A DNA stretch of 38,017 nt, taken from positions 1-38,017 of the forward strand of contig JASGUC010000010.1 of NCBI GenBank assembly GCA_030057915.1, written 5' to 3'. The first letter of the stretch is position 1. Each line of letters starts with the position of its first letter. The stretch is from Pseudomonadota bacterium (GTDB lineage Bacteria; Desulfobacterota; Syntrophia; Syntrophales; UBA8958). The notes under the pieces are model-generated. The model was given only the letters and a program-made list of their open reading frames with translations, had not been told where the DNA came from and did no database searches. Of this stretch, positions 33,988-38,017 are shown in pieces. A program made the position numbers and the translations under genes.

Positions 33988-34602
33988 ATGACGAAAAGAC
34001 CGAAATCAAAAGTACAGGAATACGCCGAGGCGATCATCATCGCCATCCTCATCGCCTTTTTTATCCGCACCTTCGTGGTCCAGGCCTTCAAGATCCCCTC
34101 CGGGTCCATGCAGCCCACCCTGTTGGTGGGGGATCACATCCTGGTGAGCAAATTCATCTACGGGGTGAAGATCCCCTATTTCCGCAACACCCTGATCCCC
34201 GTCCGCGATCCCAAACGCGGGGAGGTCATCGTCTTCATATATCCCGAGGACCGTTCCAAGGATTTCATCAAACGGGTGGTCGGGGTCGCCGGCGACACCA
34301 TCGAGATCAGAAACAAGAAGATCCTTCTCAACGGTATGCCCTACGAGGACAAGCACGGCGTCCATCTGGAGACTATGGTCATTCCCGGGTCCATCCAGCC
34401 CCGGGACAATTTCGGCCCCGTCACCGTCCCCAAGGGCTCGGTCTTCACCATGGGCGACAACCGCGACCATAGCTACGACAGCCGCTTCTGGGGTTTCGTG
34501 GATCTCAAGGACGTCATGGGAAAGGCCTATGTCATCTACTGGTCCTGGGACAAGGAGGAAAAATCGGTGCGCTGGGGCCGCCTGGGCAGCCTGATCCCTT
34601 AG
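33988..34602 (+). CDS. lepB: Signal peptidase I (LepB)
   Basis: A 204-aa type I signal peptidase with a single N-terminal membrane anchor (EAIIIAILIAFFIRTFVV). IPSGSMQPTL carries nucleophile Ser40, DFIKRVVGVAGD supplies the general-base Lys, and GDNRDHSYDSRFWGFV is box E. It cleaves exported preproteins on the periplasmic side, fitting its place after secDF. ATG 33988 is preferred over 33967 because GGAAGGA lies upstream and the family starts near the anchor. No second peptidase gene here. Confidence 0.94.
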   Translation: MTKRPKSKVQEYAEAIIIAILIAFFIRTFVVQAFKIPSGSMQPTLLVGDHILVSKFIYGVKIPYFRNTLIPVRDPKRGEVIVFIYPEDRSKDFIKRVVGVAGDTIEIRNKKILLNGMPYEDKHGVHLETMVIPGSIQPRDNFGPVTVPKGSVFTMGDNRDHSYDSRFWGFVDLKDVMGKAYVIYWSWDKEEKSVRWGRLGSLIP

Positions 34603-34703
34603 CCGCCCGGATACTGGGTCGCTTTTGGCATTTACGAGTCCTTTGCAGGACGCCGCCTCAGGCGCCCTCGCCGACCGAGCCGCCGAGAAATCACACAACC
34701 GAC

Positions 34704-35495
34704 ATGAAAGACAAAGGATATGGCAAAAGGAAGAACAGATGTTTACTGACCATCCTGGGCGCCTTTCTCGTTTTCGCCGCATCCTTTGCCGCGCACGCCG
34801 ACCAGAAGCTTTACGTCGCGGCCGTTGCCGGATTCATCGAGCCTCTGCGCGAGATTGCCGCGGCGTTTGAAGAGGAAACAGGCGCGAGCGTGATCGTTTC
34901 CTTTGCATCCGCGGGACGGCTCTACGCCCAGATTGAAAACGGCGCCCCCTACGATCTTTATCTTTCCGCTGACGTGGAGCGTCCGGCGCTTCTATATGAT
35001 AAATCTCTTTGTGAAAAACCTTTTGTCTATGCGGAAGGCGAGGTAATTCTCTGGTCGGCGGATCCCCATTTTTGTGGGCCTGCCTCATGGCGAGAGGCGC
35101 TCGCCCAAAAAGCGGTTAAAAAAATCGCCATCCCCAATCCATCAACGGCTGTGCACGGGACGCACGCCAAAGTGGCGCTGCAACAGGCAGGCCTCTGGGC
35201 GCCCCTGGCGTCGAAACTCGTCATCGGACAGGACATCGCCCAGGTATTTCAGTACGCGACGATCGGCGCGGTCAACGCCGCCTTTTGTTCGCCGGTCCAC
35301 GCCCGCTCGGAGGCGGGACGAAAGGGCTGCTTTTATCCAGTGCGGGAAGCGGCGCCGGTCATTTATTCCGGCTGCGTCCTTGCCAACTCACCACAAAGAG
35401 AAGCGGCCCGGCGGTTTGCCAAGTTTTGTGGCTCGCCGGTGGCCAGGCGGATAAAGAACAAATACGGATACAAGGAGGCCATATACGACAAATGA
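34704..35495 (+). CDS. ModA-family oxyanion-binding protein
   Basis: A 263-aa periplasmic binding protein. A Sec signal peptide ends about AAHA-DQ (residue 32), then KLYVAAVAGFIEPLREIAAAFEEETG is the ModA opening. The rest includes SFASAGRLYAQIENGAPYDL and the family's central PYDLYLSADVERP block, then IPNPSTAVHG and FQYATIGAVNAAF. It would capture molybdate or tungstate. No modB/modC-like genes follow; a DUF364 gene does, overlapping by four bases. It may use transporters encoded elsewhere. No obvious ribosome site for ATG 34704. A molybdenum-cofactor riboswitch was not recognised upstream. Confidence 0.82.
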   Translation: MKDKGYGKRKNRCLLTILGAFLVFAASFAAHADQKLYVAAVAGFIEPLREIAAAFEEETGASVIVSFASAGRLYAQIENGAPYDLYLSADVERPALLYDKSLCEKPFVYAEGEVILWSADPHFCGPASWREALAQKAVKKIAIPNPSTAVHGTHAKVALQQAGLWAPLASKLVIGQDIAQVFQYATIGAVNAAFCSPVHARSEAGRKGCFYPVREAAPVIYSGCVLANSPQREAARRFAKFCGSPVARRIKNKYGYKEAIYDK

Positions 35496-36295
35496 TCATC
35501 GATTTCGCCAAGGATAAACTCAAAGCGCTGGCGGACGAGCACGGTTCTACCGGGGAGCTGGTCACGATCACCTGCAAGGCCTTGTCCCCAGAAGAGGCCA
35601 TCGGCAATCCGCTGCATGACGACTACCCCATCCAGTTAGGCAAGGAACGTCTCATCGAAGCGGAGTTTTTGGGGAAAAAGGGACAGGCGTTTTCCGACGC
35701 CTATTTAAATTACACGGGCTCGGTCAGAGAAATCCTCTCCCTGCGCCTGGACACCAACGCACGGCGTGCGATTTTTATCTCTTCCCTAAACGCAATTATG
35801 GCGGGAATCGGCAAAATGCCCGAGGCGCTCCACTGCAAGAACGACGACCTGATCCGCTGCGGCCGGTCTTTTGCCAACTTTATCGCCGCCCTGCCCGCAA
35901 CAGTGCGGAAGACGCTGCTGGTAGGTCTCCAGCCTCGCCTTCTGGAGGCGCTCGCGTCGAGTCGTCAGGTGCGGGTCTGCGATCTGAACCCAGACAATAT
36001 CGGAACGAAAAAATGTGGGGTGACGATTGACGGACCGGAGCGTTTCGTCGAAAACGCCCGCTGGGCGGATGCGGTTTTTGCTACGGGGAGCACGGTGGTA
36101 AACGGCACGATCGACGCGATAGCGGAAGCCAGACCGGACACCGTGTTTTACGGCGTTACCATTGCCGGCGTCGCCCGCCTCGCCGGACTGCGCCAGTTTT
36201 GCTACATCACGGGGGCAACGCACGACGCCACCGGCCCTGATGGAGATGAGGAGAAACAAGGGCTGCGGCGGCTCGTTGAGGCGGGCATTGCCTAG
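35492..36295 (+). CDS. DUF4213/DUF364 putative heavy-metal-chelation protein
   Basis: A 267-aa protein with an N-terminal DUF4213-like part (enolase-N-like, about 1-85) and a C-terminal Rossmann-like DUF364 domain (about 110-250, with VCDLNPDNIG and DAVFATGSTVVNGTID). Family members are described as possible metal chelators and often sit beside molybdate or metal transport genes, as here. ATG 35492 overlaps the ModA-like stop, with AAGGAGG 13 bases upstream. The chelated ion (molybdate, tungstate or other) is inferred only. Confidence 0.8.
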   Translation: MIIDFAKDKLKALADEHGSTGELVTITCKALSPEEAIGNPLHDDYPIQLGKERLIEAEFLGKKGQAFSDAYLNYTGSVREILSLRLDTNARRAIFISSLNAIMAGIGKMPEALHCKNDDLIRCGRSFANFIAALPATVRKTLLVGLQPRLLEALASSRQVRVCDLNPDNIGTKKCGVTIDGPERFVENARWADAVFATGSTVVNGTIDAIAEARPDTVFYGVTIAGVARLAGLRQFCYITGATHDATGPDGDEEKQGLRRLVEAGIA

Positions 36296-36383
36296 TGGAC
36301 GGATGGCAAGCCGGGAAAGAAAAACGTTCGGGTTCGCGCCGGGCAGAGCGTCTCGGGCGCAGTCCTCGAAGATAGGGGATGAA

Positions 36384-36428
36384 ATGATCGCCTATCTGGA
36401 TACCACGGTAAATTTGTTCTATCTCTAA
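36384..36428 (+). pseudogene. PIN-domain (VapC-type) N-terminal fragment 1
   Basis: Reads MIAYLDTTVNLFYL then stops. MIxYLDT is the first strand of PIN-domain ribonuclease toxins, carrying the first catalytic Asp. Nothing further of the domain follows, and GGATGAAATG gives a possible ribosome site. Short, so tentative; supported by a second PIN-like scrap 70 bases on. Confidence 0.4.
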
Positions 36429-36504
36429 GTGGCTGAAAACAGGACGTGCCTCAGTTTTAATAGATCATTCCAGATCAACTACATACATTGAGAACAAATT
36501 TACC
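36407..36504. repeat. Perfect 14-bp inverted repeat around the PIN scraps
   Basis: GGTAAATTTGTTCT (36407-36420) is the exact reverse complement of AGAACAAATTTACC (36491-36504). A second dyad, CTACATACA near 36479-36487 with TGTATGTAG near 36535-36543, overlaps it. A hairpin GAGGAA-TAAGG-TTCCTC (36543-36559) adjoins. The nested dyads suggest an excision or inversion scar. Confidence 0.65.
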
Positions 36505-36551
36505 CTGATCTCGATACAAGCAGCCTGGTAAAATTGTATGTAGAGGAATAA
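36498..36551 (+). pseudogene. PIN-domain (VapC-type) N-terminal fragment 2
   Basis: Reads IYPDLDTSSLVKLYVEE and then a stop. DTSSLVKLYVEE is the classic opening of VapC toxins. The start codon and all later catalytic acids are absent. Together with fragment 1 this suggests two toxin genes, or an inverted duplication of one, lost between DUF364 and the ATPase gene. Confidence 0.55.
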
Positions 36552-36666
36552 GGTTCCTCCCGATTCTCCAAACCGTCAAAAGCAATGTCTTATCAGTGAC
36601 AAATCGTTAGTCGTTCCATCCAGGGCCGAAATTCAGTCATATCTGGTAGTTCTGAATAATTGCACA

Positions 36667-36694
36667 TTGACATTGAAAATTCTCGTGCTAAATT
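36667..36694 (+). promoter_or_regulatory. Promoter of the AAA ATPase gene (leaderless)
   Basis: TTGACA (36667-36672, perfect -35) and TAAATT (36689-36694) are 16 bases apart. Transcription would start at about 36701, which is the A of the ATG, so the mRNA would have no 5' leader. No ribosome site exists upstream of the gene, consistent with that. Confidence 0.6.
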
Positions 36695-36700
36695 GAAATT

Positions 36701-37906
36701 ATGAATACAGAAACCATCTATATCAAACGCAAAATCATTTCGTCCCTGGCGGAACATCTCAATTGCCCGGAAATAACCATGCTCGTCGGACCTCGCCAAT
36801 CAGGCAAGACGACCATCCTCAAGCGCCTTGAGGCCGATCTCATAGCCGCGGGACGTCAAACTCTCTGGCTCAATCTGGATTTTGAGGATGATTTTCATCA
36901 CGTTTCATCGCAAGGCGCCCTTCTTCAAAAAATTCGGTTGGAGTTGGGCAGCGGCGACGGTGTGGTTTTTATCGACGAAATTCAGCGCAAGGAAAATGCC
37001 GGGCTGTTCCTGAAAGGGCTCTACGATCAGGCTCTTCCGTGGAAGTTTGTTGTCTCCGGTTCGGGGAGCGTCGAACTCAAGGAAAAAATCAGCGAGTCAC
37101 TGGCCGGCAGAAAAAGGCTGTTCGAGCTTTCCACGATCAGCCTCGGTGAATTCGTTGATTTCAGAACAGACTATCGTTATACGGACAAACTCCGGGACTT
37201 TTTTCTTGTAGAAACGGCAAAATCAGAGCGAATCTTTCGGGAATACCTCCTGTATGGCGGCTATCCACGGGTTGTTCTGGCGGATACGCATCAGGAAAAA
37301 CTGGCCATCATCAACGAGATTTTCCGCAGCTACCTGGAAAGGGACATTGTTTACCTGCTGCGGGTAGAAAAGAGTGATGTCTTCAGCCATCTGGTCCGCA
37401 TCATGGCCAGCCAATCCGGTAAAATCGTCAACTATTCCGAACTGGCGTCAACCCTGGGAATCTCTCTAACTACAGTCAAAAATTATCTCTGGTACCTGGA
37501 AAAAACCTTCATCCTTTGGATCGTGACGCCCTGGTTCACCAATATCAGAAAAGAAATAACCAAAGCGCCCATTTATTATTTCCAGGATATTGGTCTGCGC
37601 AATTTTGCGGCGGGCAGTTTCGGCGCCCTCACGGACAACGAGGCCGGATTTGCCTTCCAGACCTTGATTCACTCCCTGTTGAAGGAATGTTTTCCCCTGG
37701 CGGATACGTCGATCCATTACTGGCGCACCAAAGACAAGGCCGAGGTGGATTTTATCATTCGTAAAGGGGCCGCCGTGACGCCAATCGAAGTCAAGTACCG
37801 AGAGATGAAAAAGCCGGAAATCAGCCGCTCCTTCCGTGGTTTTCTGGAGCGTTATCACCCTGAAAACGCTTACGTCATCAACAAGAATCTTAACCCAAGT
37901 TCATGA
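36701..37906 (+). CDS. AAA_14 ATPase with DUF4143 domain
   Basis: A 401-aa ATPase. Walker A GPRQSGKTT is at 30-38, Walker B VVFIDEIQ near 89-96, and sensor-like FVVSGSGSVELK follows. An 'AAA_14' N half is followed by a winged-helix-like segment (VNYSELASTLGISLTTVKNYL) and DUF4143, ending in a restriction-endonuclease-like core WRTKDKAEVDFIIRKG..PIEVKY (PD-(D/E)xK-like Asp, Glu, Lys). These proteins are widespread, often in variable regions, and their role is not established; defence or toxin-antitoxin links have been proposed. It stands alone behind PIN scraps, with its own promoter and AT-richer upstream DNA. Confidence 0.9.
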   Translation: MNTETIYIKRKIISSLAEHLNCPEITMLVGPRQSGKTTILKRLEADLIAAGRQTLWLNLDFEDDFHHVSSQGALLQKIRLELGSGDGVVFIDEIQRKENAGLFLKGLYDQALPWKFVVSGSGSVELKEKISESLAGRKRLFELSTISLGEFVDFRTDYRYTDKLRDFFLVETAKSERIFREYLLYGGYPRVVLADTHQEKLAIINEIFRSYLERDIVYLLRVEKSDVFSHLVRIMASQSGKIVNYSELASTLGISLTTVKNYLWYLEKTFILWIVTPWFTNIRKEITKAPIYYFQDIGLRNFAAGSFGALTDNEAGFAFQTLIHSLLKECFPLADTSIHYWRTKDKAEVDFIIRKGAAVTPIEVKYREMKKPEISRSFRGFLERYHPENAYVINKNLNPSS

Positions 37907-38017
37907 TCGTAAAAAATATTATTAGCATTATCGAGTGCTTACGAGCGGCGAAACGGTCGTTTGGGTACTACATATTTTTGGGAGGGGGCTCAGATGGTCG
38001 CTTTTATTGTCTGGCCT
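37907..38017. other. Trailing intergenic end of window
   Basis: The last 111 bases hold no gene I can support. There is a short GC-rich dyad around 37942-37960 (CGAGCGGCGAAACGGTCG), too weak to call a terminator. The window ends before any downstream gene is visible. Confidence 0.4.

Noticed and set aside
37960..38017. Match between the two window ends (GGTACTACA near 6 and GGGTACTACATA near 37965)
   Set aside because: Only about 9 bases agree, which is expected by chance; not evidence of a direct repeat bounding an element.

Overview
The window looks like a chromosomal segment of a Gram-negative, strictly anaerobic deltaproteobacterium-type organism, most probably a syntroph or relative in Syntrophales (Desulfobacterota). 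This is inferred from gene content, not from a marker gene: a sigma-54 promoter in front of a short Geobacter-like type IV pilin, a queA-tgt-yajC-secD-secF block, class I glutaconate-type CoA-transferase subunits, and a biotin-dependent acyl-CoA carboxylase block with an enoyl-CoA hydratase and an HMG-CoA-lyase homologue. No rRNA, tRNA, CRISPR array or intact mobile element was recognised.

Region 1 (1-9.1 kb, + strand, visibly lower GC than the rest) is a surface polysaccharide (O-antigen type) locus. It holds a GT2 glycosyltransferase, the relics of two deleted genes (a Gfo/Idh/MocA dehydrogenase head and the tail of a sugar N-acetyltransferase), an NAD-dependent epimerase, a DegT aminotransferase, a hexapeptide acyltransferase, an N-acetyl sugar amidotransferase, a GT-B glycosyltransferase and a Wzx-like flippase. 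A decayed transposase trace lies upstream. Region 2 (9.2-12.15 kb) is a minus-strand pilin (pilA-like) with a canonical -24/-12 promoter and a strong terminator, followed by a TMTC-like GT-C membrane/TPR protein that could act on the pilin. A 125-bp REP/MITE-like palindromic element follows.

Region 3 (12.2-15.8 kb, +) has overlapping queD-folE2-nadE and a small zinc-ribbon protein. The NAD synthetase appears to have lost its glutaminase cysteine (Gly185). Together with queA-tgt at 28-30 kb this window carries four queuosine genes. Region 4 (15.8-19.8 kb, -) has CoA-transferase subunits B and A, a YajD-like HNH protein, DUF948 and YtxH membrane proteins, and a small Ala/Pro-rich lipoprotein.

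Region 5 (19.9-27.6 kb) has two convergent operons. The plus-strand one holds a hydantoinase/oxoprolinase-family protein, a histone-deacetylase-family protein with a C-terminal zinc ribbon, and a carboxymuconolactone-decarboxylase-like protein. The minus-strand one holds an MCC-beta-like carboxyltransferase, an AUH-like hydratase, an HMG-CoA-lyase homologue lacking the usual catalytic cysteine, and a 71-aa biotin carrier. This resembles the 3-methylcrotonyl/3-methylglutaconyl/HMG-CoA steps of leucine or isovalerate metabolism, but no biotin carboxylase is present and the lyase active site is altered, so substrate and direction are open. This is the best candidate for an undescribed variant system.

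Region 6 (27.9-34.6 kb, +) is housekeeping: DUF2065, queA, tgt, yajC, secD, secF, DUF456 and lepB. Region 7 (34.7-38 kb, +) has a ModA-type binding protein without its ABC partners, coupled to a DUF4213/DUF364 protein. Two PIN-toxin (VapC) fragments within inverted repeats follow, then an AAA_14/DUF4143 ATPase that probably has a leaderless mRNA.
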